The notes under the pieces were generated by a model. That model worked only from the letters and a program-made list of their open reading frames with translations. It made no database searches and was not told the DNA's origin. Of a stretch of 64,000 nucleotides of DNA, positions 1 to 10,205 are shown in pieces; position 1 is the stretch's first letter; every line of letters begins with the position of its first letter. The position numbers and the translations under genes were made by a program. The stretch covers positions 10,994,501-11,058,500 of the forward strand of contig CM069877.1 of assembly GCA_036172665.1 (NCBI GenBank), read 5' to 3'. This stretch comes from Prosopocoilus inquinatus. Taxonomy: Eukaryota; Arthropoda; Insecta; Coleoptera; Lucanidae.

Positions 1-245
1 TTCTTTGCGGTGCAAAAGCCCCCTCCCCTCAAAAAAAAAGAGAAAGGGGGCCCACTTAAACTTCCAATATAACACAAAATTGACCTACACCGTAAGCGAC
101 GTGCGTAAATCAAGTGGAGTCAGCGCCTGCCCATTCAAAGGCAGGCGCAACCCTCCCTCAAACGGGACGTGCTCCACGATCTTGCGGCCAACGACCGAAC
201 TCGCAACAACAATTGGAGACACACTCCTTCAACACAAAAAGAAAA
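1..245 (+). repeat. Leader repeat upstream of family A, copy 1
   Basis: This stretch is repeated at about 35555-35800 with the same order of landmarks: a C-rich/A-rich start, the phrase GACGTGCGTAAATCAAGTG, then CAATTGGAGACACACTCC, directly followed by family A sequence. Scattered substitutions and small indels separate the copies, so they are old. Open frames here are short and not conserved between copies, so I do not call a gene. Confidence 0.75.
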
Positions 246-720
246 CTGTAAAACCCGTTTGTCGGGTGTCTTCAATTTTTCGGATTTTTTTCGAACCTTA
301 AGCGTCGTCCTAGCGCTGAAACAGATTTTACAATGACTCTGCCAAAAAGTGCGGGGAACGCAACGCCGCCGCCCGTTTCGCGCTCCAGTGTCCGCCAGGG
401 CAGGAACAGGCCCGTATTCTAAAAAGCGGCCCTTTTCAACCTTCAAAAAATTTCAGAGGTCGCGTTTCTCGTTTTTCCATCCAATCGGCACGAAACGCGT
501 AAGGCAAGCGTATGGTACGAGGACTTCTTTGCCTGCCGGAGATACGCCCCGAATGGGGAAATCCTGGAAGGGGCCCACGTCCCATAGAATGCAATTTTCG
601 AGAATTTTTTTCGTAAGCGATGATGATCATTTTCGGAAAGTTAAGCGTAATGACCAAAAACACGACGACCACGAGATGTAAGTTTTTCGGGAAGTGAGAG
701 ATCATGATCGTTTTACCGGA
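246..720 (+). repeat. Family A dispersed repeat, forward copy
   Basis: It carries the ordered family A landmarks: a block like TTCGACCCTTAAACGTCGTC, then CCTAGCGC, AAATTTTACAA, a block near GGCCCGTATTC, a block like AAAAAATTCCAGAGG, a 'CCTGCCG' block, CCTGGAAAGGGCCCAC, and a tail with GATCATTTTCGGAAAG. The same order occurs about ten times in this window. No intact protein is shared between copies, so it looks non-coding (satellite-like or a non-autonomous element). Confidence 0.8.
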
Positions 721-1734
721 AGCGAGAGATTCTTACAGTTGCCTTTCCCAAGCACTAACTAACTAATTAACTAACCTAACCTAATATCGATTTGCAGTAG
801 TTAATAATCTTGTCATCGAGATCTTGTGCTCTGATTGACCTTAAGCCTCCTAGACTTAAAAAATGACCGTGCAAAAGCAAAGTAAGTATCACGTCCACTT
901 GAATTTATGAAGGCATAAAATAAATTAAACTATTTCGATTAGAGAATTTCGATTAGAGACGTGTGAATCGTCGTAATTCGGAATTACTGGTTCTGTTATT
1001 TTATCACGTAGATCGATGTACATATGATTATTACCTAGTTTGAGTGCGTTGCAAAAATCTTACGGCGCGCGGCGGAGGCTTCTAAAGTAGAAAATAAATT
1101 CACAACAATGTACTGCTTTAAAACTAATAAACGAACTCGATTCCCTCGTACCTCGTATGGCCCGAGCCAGCGCGGAGCGATAACCGTAAACACGAACGAG
1201 AGGCACTAAAACGTAAAACATAATATGGTTATGCACAAAGTACATGCGGCCTTAATCTTGAGCGCCTGGCGTTATGAGGGCGGCAGTGTTTGCGCTGCCT
1301 CCATGCCAGGTAATTAGCGCTCCTTCATCGCCCCTCTTTTAATCTTGATCCCTCGAGAGGCGGCGGCCCCCTCATGCGGGAGGCACTACATGCATCTCCG
1401 GTACGGAGAGGAGAATGCGGTTTCGTAACTTTTCAGACTAAACATCTCGCGACGGGATACACCGAGGCTGTTAATTGCCACCACCCTTTCTACTTTCTAC
1501 TCCGGAGGGAATTAAGAGGTAACGAAGGGCGTTTTCATTTCGTTCATTTGAGCTTAAGAGGACAAAAACAATTTCAGAGACAGTACAGAGTTTGATTAGG
1601 AAAGATATAATCCGACGAATCTTCCTGAGAAAGAAGGCATTCTACGCTCTCGCCTATAATGAATTGAAAAAGGTCAATTATAAATGTACGGACGAATAGG
1701 CCGTCCGGATGAAGAAATGGGGTTGATGGGTAGA
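721..1734. other. No gene recognised
   Basis: About 1 kb with a short TAAC-type simple run near 765-785 and otherwise unremarkable sequence. The short open frames have no recognisable domain. Confidence 0.5.
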
Positions 1735-2095
1735 CCATGCCAGAGGGTAATGGTAACGGTGTCGGCGGAAAGTCCACGCCAGAGAGAAGTGGTAATGGTA
1801 TCGGCGAGAAGTCCACGCCAGAGAGAAGTGGTAATGGTCTCGGTGGGAAATCCAGGTCATAGAGGAATGGTTACGGTGTCGGCGGGAAGTCCACACCAGA
1901 GGAGAATGACAACGGTCTTGGTGGAAAGATCACTATAATCGAAAACTGAAAGACCACGCCAGATAGAAAGATGTTGGCGAGAAGATCACGGCAGAAACTA
2001 ACGGTATCGGAGGGGTGATTGCACCGGGTAACGGTATCGGTGATGGCAGGAGAGGTACCCCAGACGGAAATGGTTGATTCCCTGCGGATGACCAA
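1735..2095. repeat. 39-bp minisatellite
   Basis: A G-rich unit of about 39 bp (phrases GGTAATGGTATCGGCG and AGTCCACGCCAGAGAG) repeats several times from 1740 to about 1940 and becomes diffuse to about 2095. Because the unit length is a multiple of three, both strands stay open and give repetitive artefact ORFs. I see no start context or domain suggesting a real protein. Confidence 0.7.
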
Positions 2096-2589
2096 CAGAA
2101 TACTGGCCGAAGTAATGAATTGGTAGGATGACCACGCCGGGCTGCGCCGACTAGGGTTTGGTTGAGACTCTGCGGGAGACCGACATCTACAAAAAAACTG
2201 GGGGTTTGGTTTAAGTTCTAAAATAACACTCGGAACCCTACTTACACCTACAAGACCATCATGATAACCTCTTGACTCCTTACTGTTACATTTTTAATTA
2301 GCGTACAAGTAACTAGAGCGTTAATAAATGTCGTCGTAAACAGAACAAGATCTTCTCAATTGTCGTACAATGTGCAAGTCTAATCTCGCTTGTTGTTCGA
2401 CGAACGACAAACTCCCCGTCTCGTCTCGTCGACTTAACATGTTTTATGAGACGTAGTAAAAGCAGTTTGCAGGTGGCGGCGCAACAATAAAGCTGCATCG
2501 TAACGCGAGCGCAAATCCATCCGGCTCGTTTCCCCCCAGGCAGCCGCCAAAATTCGTTTTTAGTAATGTGCTTTCGCCGTAGGGGTTAA
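2096..2589. other. No gene recognised
   Basis: Mixed sequence between the minisatellite and family A; nothing recognisable on either strand. Confidence 0.45.
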
Positions 2590-3440
2590 TGACCGCTTTC
2601 AGGAAGTAAACGCTTTCGATCATTTTTGGAAAGTTAAGGGTAACGATTAGTTTTTGGAAGTCGCGATCATTTCCGGAGGCGAACGGACTAGATAATTTTC
2701 GATAAAGAATCATTTTCGGAAAATAAAGCGTAATGATCAATTTCTGGAAGTGTGGTAATCATTTTTGGGATGCGTACAGACATGATCATCTTCGAAAAGT
2801 AGATGATCGTAATTGTTTTTGGCAAAGTAAAACGTAGTGATCAATTTTTTGCCTGTTTTTACATGTTTTTTGGAGACTGCCGGAGCCAAAGAGATTTCCA
2901 TACGAGTCTGGAAAAATCCGTTCTCTAACGACGCTTCGGACGATTTTTGGTGGTGGTGGTTGCGAAGCGGTGGGGCGCCTCTTGGCAGCGCTAGAAACGA
3001 GTTTGTTCGGAGGTTGCACCTTACAGACAAATTTTTCGGAATTTTTTCAACCCCAAAACGTCGTCTTAGCGACGAAATAAATTTTACAAGGACGCTACGC
3101 AAAAATTCGGAGAACACAAGGCCGCTGGTCGTTTCGCGCATCGGTGCCCGCCAGAGCGGGGGCAGGCCTGTACTCCGAAAAATGGCCCGTTTTCGACCAC
3201 TAAAAAATTCCAGGAGCCGCATTTTTCATTTCGGCCGATCGGGATGAAATGCGGAGAGCAGGTTCATAGCTCTGGGACCTGTTTACCTGCCGCAGGTCCG
3301 CCCAAATTCGGTCCTGGAAAGGGGCCACAACCATTAGATCACGATTTTCGAGAAGTACACGATAATGAGCGTGTTCGGGAGGTAAAGCATGGATCCGTAC
3401 ATTTGGGAGCGGCAACCAAAACGCGGCCAAATGGGCGTCG
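2590..3440 (+). repeat. Family A dispersed repeat, long forward copy
   Basis: One of the longest copies. It begins with the GATCATTTTCGG / AAGCG motif tail (2600-2850), then a middle block with ACATGTTTTTTGGAGACTGC and TTCGGACGATTTTTGG, the AAACGTCGTC block, the GCCCGCCAGAGCGG block and the CCTGGAAAGGGGCCAC block. It shows that the GATCAT-rich tails, the middle block and the CG-rich core belong to a single repeating order. Confidence 0.8.
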
Positions 3441-4664
3441 CTAGTAGGGCGTGATGACGCTACGGCGCGAAGACGCTATGGCGCCGGCGCGAGTTTGTTT
3501 GGAAACTCATTTTTGTCAATCATCTCCTGATGTGTTATTGCGGCCTTAAAATTTCTCACAATTCAGTTTTTCGTTGTAAATAAGGTGAATAGAGCCACGT
3601 CTCTGCTGATGAAGCCCCAAACAGGGCTGAAACAGCTGTACAGAGGCTGATCGAGGTTTTCACTGCAATCAAAAACGAGTTGCAACAAAATTGTTTTAAA
3701 CAAGGTTTTAATGACTTGTCAAAAGTATTTAATCATTTTAAAAATGAAATGTTTAAAATGCCAAATTACATGCTTTCTTAAGTAGAAAAAGGTGTTTCTT
3801 TTATTTTCTGTTAAATTCTATTAGTTTCGTTCAAATAAAATACCTTTTCCTTTTCTGCTACAATTAAGATATAATCAAATCATCTGAAAACCAAACGATT
3901 TTGGAATGTTGGCACTCGTATCAAATCCTATCTATCATTTCTGCACACATTTGCACTGACGGTTGTTGTGTTTTGAGTTCTTCTTTGTGATCTTTGTGTT
4001 TTCTCAAAAAGGAAAAAGAATACTTCATAACAACGGATACTGTTACGTTTTCGAAAAACTTATGTTCCTGCAGAACGAAAGAATTTTGGCGATGTGAACG
4101 AGAAAAACGTCGCATTCAGGTATGATTGTTAAAAAAATCATTCACAATCATTCAACACAGTGGATACCTATTGTATCATATAACGGGTCATTTTTAAACT
4201 ATTATATTGGAGATGATTTGGTAATTTTGATAAATCAACTGAAATTTTGATATCATTTTGAACTCAAATTGAATTAATTAAGTCCTGGTTCATTCACTAA
4301 AAACTTACTTTAACTGGTGGTTTATAAAAGTCATGGCTTACTCCAATTAAAATTTAAAAGAAAAATGACCTCTAATGTTAAATAAATCAAGAACCAATAA
4401 TTGAAGAGAAATGACCAGATGTCAGTATCAACGTAATCTACTGAAGAGAATACGATTTTTAGGGAATCACTTGTTATACTTGTTACATATAAATCGTAAC
4501 AAAGATAACAATCAGTATGAAACGCTTACAGAATAGACCTATTTGTTACGTTTTCATTTTCATTTGATTTTGAGGGCCCTAGTGTTTTCACGCCTTAGTG
4601 TGACGCGTCCAATCAGCTGCGCCTTATCGGTCGCGCCCTATTTTCCGTAACCGAGGTAAGCGCA
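3441..4664. other. AT-rich interval without recognised gene
   Basis: Apart from the hammerhead-like motif at 3593-3648 and its A/T-rich downstream part, I see no coding region. The minus-strand frame at 3921-4115 has no recognisable domain. Confidence 0.45.
3593..3648 (+). ncRNA. Hammerhead-ribozyme-like motif (type I), copy 1
   Basis: The conserved core is present in order: CTGATGA (3606-3612), stem II AGCCC/GGGCT (3613-3617 with 3624-3628), GAAA (3629-3632), a palindromic stem III ACAGCTGT (3632-3639), and predicted cleavage after A3640. Stem I pairs CTCTG (3601-3605) with CAGAG (3641-3645), and an outer AGC/GCT helix follows after a one-sided internal loop. Very short palindromic stem III is typical of retroelement hammerheads that work as dimers. 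A related copy lies at 31691-31757 and the similarity continues downstream through CACTGCAAT and GTTGCAACAAAAT. Activity is inferred, not shown. Confidence 0.65.
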
Positions 4665-5044
4665 ATGTTCAATTTCCGGAAATGATAATCAGTCTTGGGA
4701 CGCGAACGGATTTGGTCATTTCGGAAAGTAAATCATCGTAATCGTTTTTGGAAAGCAAAACGTGGTAATCAAACGCATAATCATTCGAATAAGAGAGAAA
4801 GCTAACCGCACCTGTGCATTTACGTGCCTATTTTTGCATGTTTTTTCGAGATTGCCGGAGTCAGAGAGATTTCTTTACAAATTCGTAAATACTCATTCCC
4901 TAACGATCCTTCGGACGATTTCTGGAGGCGGTCGCGGAGGAGTTGTGCGCCTCGTGGCAGCGCCAGAGACGAATTTGTCCGGAAGCCGTACTTTGCAGAT
5001 AAATGTTTCGGAATTTTTTTCAACCCTTAAACGTCGTCCCAGCG
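4665..5044 (+). repeat. Family A repeat, left half split by a transposon
   Basis: It carries the GATCAT-type tail, the ACATG/ATGTTTTTTCGAGATTGC middle block and the AAACGTCGTC block, then stops at CAGCG (5040-5044). The next family A bases (CCGAAAT...) resume after CAGCG at 10909-10913. The break is therefore a transposon insertion with a 5-bp duplication, not decay. Confidence 0.85.
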
Positions 5045-5454
5045 CACAGTGCGTCGAATGATAGGCGTAAATGGACAAAAATCATAATTCTTCTTTCTCT
5101 TATTTTTTGGTCTTGGAAATATACATATTATAAACAGTTGCAGTAATTGAGAATAGAATGGTATCACTAGAATATACGGGGTGTGTCATTAGTATTGATT
5201 TCTTCAACAGCATCTTAACTATTAATTGTAAAAGAAAACGTCTTATACAAAAATTATTGTCTGTAATTAGCTCTATATCAGAAAATTATTTTCACATGTA
5301 CAGCATGTTCGAATCTACAGCTCTTCCATTGAATTAAAGAGTTAAAATGTAGACTAAATGTAACTAATTATAAATATCGTGTAGAATATTCCCTATGAGT
5401 AAACGTAACATTTTTGATGTACAGTTATGCGCAACTAAAATGCACCAACTACAG
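5045..5454. other. Left arm of composite element, non-coding
   Basis: AT-rich sequence between the left Transib-type end and the truncated LINE. No open frame of note. Confidence 0.5.
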
Positions 5455-6693
5455 GCAATCAGGTGCCGCAGGGATCGATACTAGGCCCACTTTTATTCAC
5501 ATTATATGCAGCTAATTTTGGGTCGTACTTAAACTTCTGTTCCCTGCATATGTACGCAGACGACACGCAATTATATTTTTCGTTTAAACCTACGGAAAGA
5601 CTTGCAGCCTGCAATTTAATTAACAATGATTTACAATCCCTTGTAAAGGTGTCACACGAACATTCTTTAATCATAAGTCCAGCAAAATCTGCTCGTATGC
5701 TGTTTAGTAAGAAGGGAACTGTAGAAGGACTTAACATTGTAATTAACAACTCCCAACTTTCATTTATGAGTGAAGTAAAAAACTTGGGGCTTTTGATTGA
5801 TACTAACTTACGATTTAAAGGATATATAACAAATTGCATAAATAAGTCGTATGCTGCGCTTAAATTAATATACGCAAACAGAGCTCTCTTATCGAAAAAA
5901 GTTAAAATACTACTTTGTGATTCTTTGGTTCTATCTAAATTCAATTATGCTGATGTTGTGTATGGTCCTTGTATCGACAGCGACACTAGTAGAAGAATAC
6001 AAGTAGTACAAAACTCCTGCTTGTGACTTATTTTTGGTGTGTTAAGGAGACAAAGAATTACACATAAGCTATTAGAAGCAAATTGGCTTAAGATGAAAGA
6101 TAGAAGAATTTTACATTATTTCACAAAATTATTCAGAGTGGCTATCCTAGGTATCTGTATAACAAAATATCGTTCAGAACTGACGTTCATCATTTAAATA
6201 TTAGAAATAAAGGGTTCCTAACTCCACCACTACATAAAACAGTTATATTCGAAAGATCTTTCAGTTATAACGCTGTGTCTCTCTATAACTCGTTACCGCA
6301 AAAAATAAGATCTGTCAGTTAATAAATTTGCCTTACATCTATCTAAAATTCTTTTTGATCGGCTGCAGACGTCTCTCAGACATCTTTACGCCAACATTTA
6401 AAGTTACATTTAAAGTTCTACATCTTCAACATTAATAATTTTTCTCACTTACTTATTATTATAATTTTTATATATATTGTATTTGTCCATAGTGAATAGT
6501 TTACTTGTTTGATACTAAGAAACGCGCCACATAGTTTTCTATATTTTGAGTAGGTCGAGTGTAAGAGCAGGGGATTACTTGTTACTAGTAATCCATCTGA
6601 ACTCCGCCTGTTTTTTCAAGAATAACTGGTCTACAAAATATATATGTATCTGTAAATGTGGTTGAAAATAAATACATTATTATTATTATTATT
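5455..6693 (+). mobile_element. 5'-truncated CR1-group non-LTR retrotransposon copy
   Basis: The copy starts inside the reverse transcriptase at the GVPQGS-type motif and runs through the C-terminal domain to a 3' end of (ATT)n at about 6670-6693. Both severe 5' truncation and a microsatellite-like 3' end are usual for CR1-group LINEs (Crack/Daphne-like families are possible). It is on the opposite strand to the longer related copy at 7318-10205 and differs from it at many positions, so the two are different insertions, probably different subfamilies. Confidence 0.85.
5463..6322 (+). pseudogene. Broken LINE reverse transcriptase fragment
   Basis: The first frame (5463-6026) encodes the end of the RT palm: the PQGSILGPL motif at residues 2-10 and the catalytic YADD box at residues 31-34. 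A TGA at 6024-6026 interrupts it where the related copy reads 'CLRLIYG'. The same frame continues (LIFGVLRRQR...) to about 6140, then a frameshift moves the match to another frame (SGYPRYLYNKI...LTPPLHKT) until a stop near 6322. The endonuclease and the N-terminal RT are absent because of the 5' truncation. It cannot make an active protein. Confidence 0.85.
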
Positions 6694-7157
6694 TATAAGT
6701 AATCCGAGAACGAAAGTTCACTACAAGGAGTTCTTACAACTGAAATTTATTAATAACTAAAGTTCAAGCAAAAAAATTTCCGATTATTATTTTTATCTAA
6801 TGAAAATTTAACTCCACCAATCCTTCCATTTATTTTCAACATTTAATCGATATCTTGGGAACTGTTGAATATCGGCTAATGATTTTTAGCTGATTTTTGC
6901 AAACACGTGCCTTACGTTTTATAATATTCAATAGTATTTTGTCGAATTAAAAAAAAATAAGTAACACTAGAGGCTAAAACATTTTCATTAACAAATCATT
7001 AGCGTTGGATATCTATTAGATATTGAAAATAAATTAAGGATTAATAAAGTTAAATTTTCATTATCATTTTTTTTTTAATAGTAATTATGTATACTTATAG
7101 TTCATTTCAGCGCTAACCAGTTTTAGTAGCGAACTTATGTTCTCGGATCACTCATAA
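6691..7157. mobile_element. Foldback/MITE-like element with long inverted repeats
   Basis: The outer arms read ATTTATAAGTAATCCGAGAAC on the left and its near-complement ending in CACTCATAAAT on the right. Pairing resumes through an inner block (ATGAAAATTTAACT... at about 6799-6893 against about 6975-7062). No coding capacity is visible. It directly abuts the (ATT)n end of the LINE fragment. The superfamily is not clear. Confidence 0.7.
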
Positions 7158-7317
7158 ATGGCAATATTTCATCGAGATTTAATAGAGAAACGTAATTATG
7201 TCCTTTCCTTCTTGTTTATTTTCTTGAAAGATGGTTCCTCGCCTCCACTCGATGCAGGAAGCTCCGTAGGTCTTTCTTCTCCAAACTAAAACAAACTTTA
7301 TACCAAATTAAATTGCC
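7158..7317. other. Short interval between foldback element and LINE
   Basis: No gene or repeat recognised. Confidence 0.4.
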
Positions 7318-10205
7318 TTTATAATAATAATAATAATAATCGTGTCTTTATTATTATACACAGAAAATAATAGAATACAAAGAATAAAATTAAACATGAA
7401 ATTCATTTGGCGAGGTTCAGTACAAACGCCAAAATGACGTTTTACTGCTCTACCACCTAACCAAAGGATCGATAGCTACTTAACTATACAAAAAAAAAAA
7501 AGCATAAGACGTGTTTAGTTTAGTTTAGTGTTCAGTTTGATTAGCAAGCGGTTTACGTTTGAGATGATAACAAAATCTGAAATAGTTTGCATCTGAATTG
7601 CGAGTATTTTAGTGTATCACATTCAATATAATATTTGTTAAAAAATTTTACGATACAGTAACTAAAAGAACTTTTAAATTTTTGTGTCTTCTGAAGCGGA
7701 GGAGTTAACAAACCTCTGTACCGTAAATTTAAATTGTGAACATCAGTTCGAAATGTAATTAAATTATATAGGTATGGTGGACTCTGATAGTGCAAAACCT
7801 TATAATATAGACAAAAGGAGTGAAACAACCTTCTGTTCTCCATGTGTAGCCAGCCCGTCTCATTAATTTTGTGACTTATTCTAGAATACTTCCTAATCCC
7901 ATAAATTAGTCGTAAACAACTATTTTGTAATTTTTGCAATCTAGATTTATTTATTACATCTAAATGTGATCCATATACTGCGTCACAGTAGTCCACTCTA
8001 CTCAAAACTAAGGAATTACATAAACTGATTTTAGTTTTACGATCTAGTGAATGTCTATTGAGAAAGATAATTTTTAAGTTCATATAAGCTTGTTGTAACA
8101 GTTTCGAAACATAATGGGTGAAGTTCAAGTTTGGATCCAAAATGATGCCTAAATTTTTTAATTTATCAACAAACGCAATGTCAATATCACCAACTTTAAT
8201 TTTTAGTTTATTAATAATTCCTTTTTTGAATTTGCATGTACCAAATAGTATTGCAGAAGATTTGATTGGGTTTAAAATTAATTTATGCTGGAGGGAGCTT
8301 TTAAATAAAGAAGCTAGGTCACTATTTATTACAGTGCATACACTGTCGATATCGGATGGATAAAAGGAAAAGTAAATCTGAGAATCATCAGCGTAAAAAT
8401 GTGAACTGCAATATTTTAGTAAAGAGGGAAACTGCGACGTGTAGATTATGAATAGAAGTGGACCTAATATAGAGCCCTGTGGTACACCACTTTGTAAACC
8501 TAAGGGACTAGAAATGATATTCAAGTAGTTGACAGATTGCCGTCTTAGATTTAAGTAGCATTTGATTAATTTTACTGCATTATTGCTAAAACCGATGTAA
8601 TGAAGAATTGCAAACAAAATGCCGTGATCGATCGTATCGAAAGCTTTAGAATAATCTAAAGTTACTAACACTGTTAATTTCCCATTGTCACTGGCTCTTA
8701 AAATGTCGTCAGTTATTTTTAGCAACGCAGTACAGCAGCTGTGTCCAGATCGAAAGCCAGATTGATTTGCAGGCAATATGTTATGCTTTGTTAAATACTC
8801 TCTGATTTGTAGAGCAATAATTTTTTCAAAAACTTTTGATGCTACTGATAGTATGCTAATTGGCCTGAGATCTTTAAGTTCCGAAGGTGACGAAATTTTA
8901 GGCAATGGAATAACAAGCGCATACTTCCAACTATCTGGGAAGACTGAATGAACGATGCAGTAATTTATGATATGCGTGATAATATAAGTAAGATGCGGAA
9001 CACATAATTTTATCATAGCAGCAGTTATATTATCAATTCCATAAGCATTAGATTTAAGAAGTTTAATACATTTTTCTACAGCACCTTCCGAAACTATGTC
9101 AAAATTGAATAAATTGCCTTGAAACAAAACGTTGTTGTTATAATGATTTAATAAAGGAATACTACTTATATTTGTTGTCGGTACGGATTTAATAAAATAG
9201 TCATTAATAATTTCAACATCGTGTAAATGAGGCGGCAAAACGTAATTTTTCTTTCTTAAAACGTCTAAATTTTTTAAAGCGCTCCACAAACCTTTCGTTC
9301 CTCGTGAAATACATTCGTGCTGAAAATATGCTCTTCTTTCCCTACGAACTGCGGCTGTGATAAGATTTCTCCACGTTTTATAAGTCTGCCAATGATCATG
9401 ATTTCTTGTCTGCTTGTAACGAGTTAGAGCGGTTTTCCTTTGAGAAATCATAACTTTAATATTATCCGTGATCCAAGGACGAAAAGGTTTAGTAATTCTA
9501 ACAGTTTTTAAAGGTGCATGTCGATCAAAGAGCGTTAACAAATTGTCGTTAAAAAAAGAAACTTTATCATTTACACAATCCAAATCATAGATATTGTGCC
9601 AAGGAATAGAATTTAATTCTTCAATAAAATAATTAAAATTAAAATTTCTAAAATCACGGAAAGTTTTGAAAATGTGTGGTGTATTAGAAATTGTTAAATT
9701 TACCGAGCAATAAATTAATTCGTGATCTGAGATGTCAGACATATCAAGAGTTCCAAAGTCATCAACGATATCTAGATCAGAAGTAAAAATTAGATCAATA
9801 AGAGTAGTTGAAGTTAGGGTGGTTCTGGTAGGCACATCAATAATTTGTTTTAAGCCGATTCCGTCTATTAAATTTTGCAATAATATCGTACTTGGTGAAG
9901 TAGGGTTTAGGAAGTCAATATTAAAGTCACCAAGACAAAAGACAAAATCATGATTTGGAACGACATGAGACAGGGATGTTTCTAAAGAGTTGGCGAAATT
10001 TGCAACGTTTACACTAGGAGGTTTGTACAGTACACCAATGCAAATTTTATACGTACTTACTTTGAGTGTTATCCACAGTTGTTCAATCTCCTTACTCATC
10101 TGCATAATAGTAAAATTAAAATTATTCTTGATATAGATTCTAAGAAAATATGGTAACGCATTGTGAATAAAATTCGATTTCGAGAACATTGCATCCAAAA
10201 TCTAG
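7318..10205 (-). mobile_element. CR1-group non-LTR retrotransposon, 5'-truncated, long open frame
   Basis: Minus-strand LINE copy. Its 3' end is a (TAA)n run on the plus strand at 7321-7340, which reads (ATT)n in element orientation. The single long frame 7553-10198 begins within the endonuclease domain, so the 5' end of the element has been lost. There are no stops or frameshifts in 881 codons, which suggests a fairly recent insertion into the older composite element. I could not identify a target-site duplication by eye. Confidence 0.85.
7553..10198 (-). CDS. LINE ORF2-type protein: partial endonuclease plus reverse transcriptase
   Basis: This is the enzyme of a non-LTR retrotransposon, which nicks target DNA and copies its RNA into it. 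Of 881 residues, the first ~240 are the C-terminal two thirds of an APE-type endonuclease, with GDFNID at residues 90-95 and the catalytic SDH at 157-159. The N-terminal catalytic part (NETW-type motif) is missing. RT landmarks are KISSPSELKDLRPIS (~435-448), SGFRSGHS (480-487), LDYSKAFDTIDH (513-524), GVPQGSILGP (571-580) and YADD (602-605). A thumb and C-terminal region follows. The reported start is simply the first ATG in the truncated frame. YADDSQIYFS is like CR1/Crack/Daphne-group enzymes. Family rank is an inference; LINE identity is firm. Confidence 0.9.
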   Translation of the reverse strand: MDAMFSKSNFIHNALPYFLRIYIKNNFNFTIMQMSKEIEQLWITLKVSTYKICIGVLYKPPSVNVANFANSLETSLSHVVPNHDFVFCLGDFNIDFLNPTSPSTILLQNLIDGIGLKQIIDVPTRTTLTSTTLIDLIFTSDLDIVDDFGTLDMSDISDHELIYCSVNLTISNTPHIFKTFRDFRNFNFNYFIEELNSIPWHNIYDLDCVNDKVSFFNDNLLTLFDRHAPLKTVRITKPFRPWITDNIKVMISQRKTALTRYKQTRNHDHWQTYKTWRNLITAAVRRERRAYFQHECISRGTKGLWSALKNLDVLRKKNYVLPPHLHDVEIINDYFIKSVPTTNISSIPLLNHYNNNVLFQGNLFNFDIVSEGAVEKCIKLLKSNAYGIDNITAAMIKLCVPHLTYIITHIINYCIVHSVFPDSWKYALVIPLPKISSPSELKDLRPISILSVASKVFEKIIALQIREYLTKHNILPANQSGFRSGHSCCTALLKITDDILRASDNGKLTVLVTLDYSKAFDTIDHGILFAILHYIGFSNNAVKLIKCYLNLRRQSVNYLNIISSPLGLQSGVPQGSILGPLLFIIYTSQFPSLLKYCSSHFYADDSQIYFSFYPSDIDSVCTVINSDLASLFKSSLQHKLILNPIKSSAILFGTCKFKKGIINKLKIKVGDIDIAFVDKLKNLGIILDPNLNFTHYVSKLLQQAYMNLKIIFLNRHSLDRKTKISLCNSLVLSRVDYCDAVYGSHLDVINKSRLQKLQNSCLRLIYGIRKYSRISHKINETGWLHMENRRLFHSFCLYYKVLHYQSPPYLYNLITFRTDVHNLNLRYRGLLTPPLQKTQKFKSSFSYCIVKFFNKYYIECDTLKYSQFRCKLFQILLSSQT

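Noticed and set aside
1684..2095. Repetitive ORFs on both strands
   Set aside because: A 39-bp unit keeps all frames open by periodicity; no evidence for translation.
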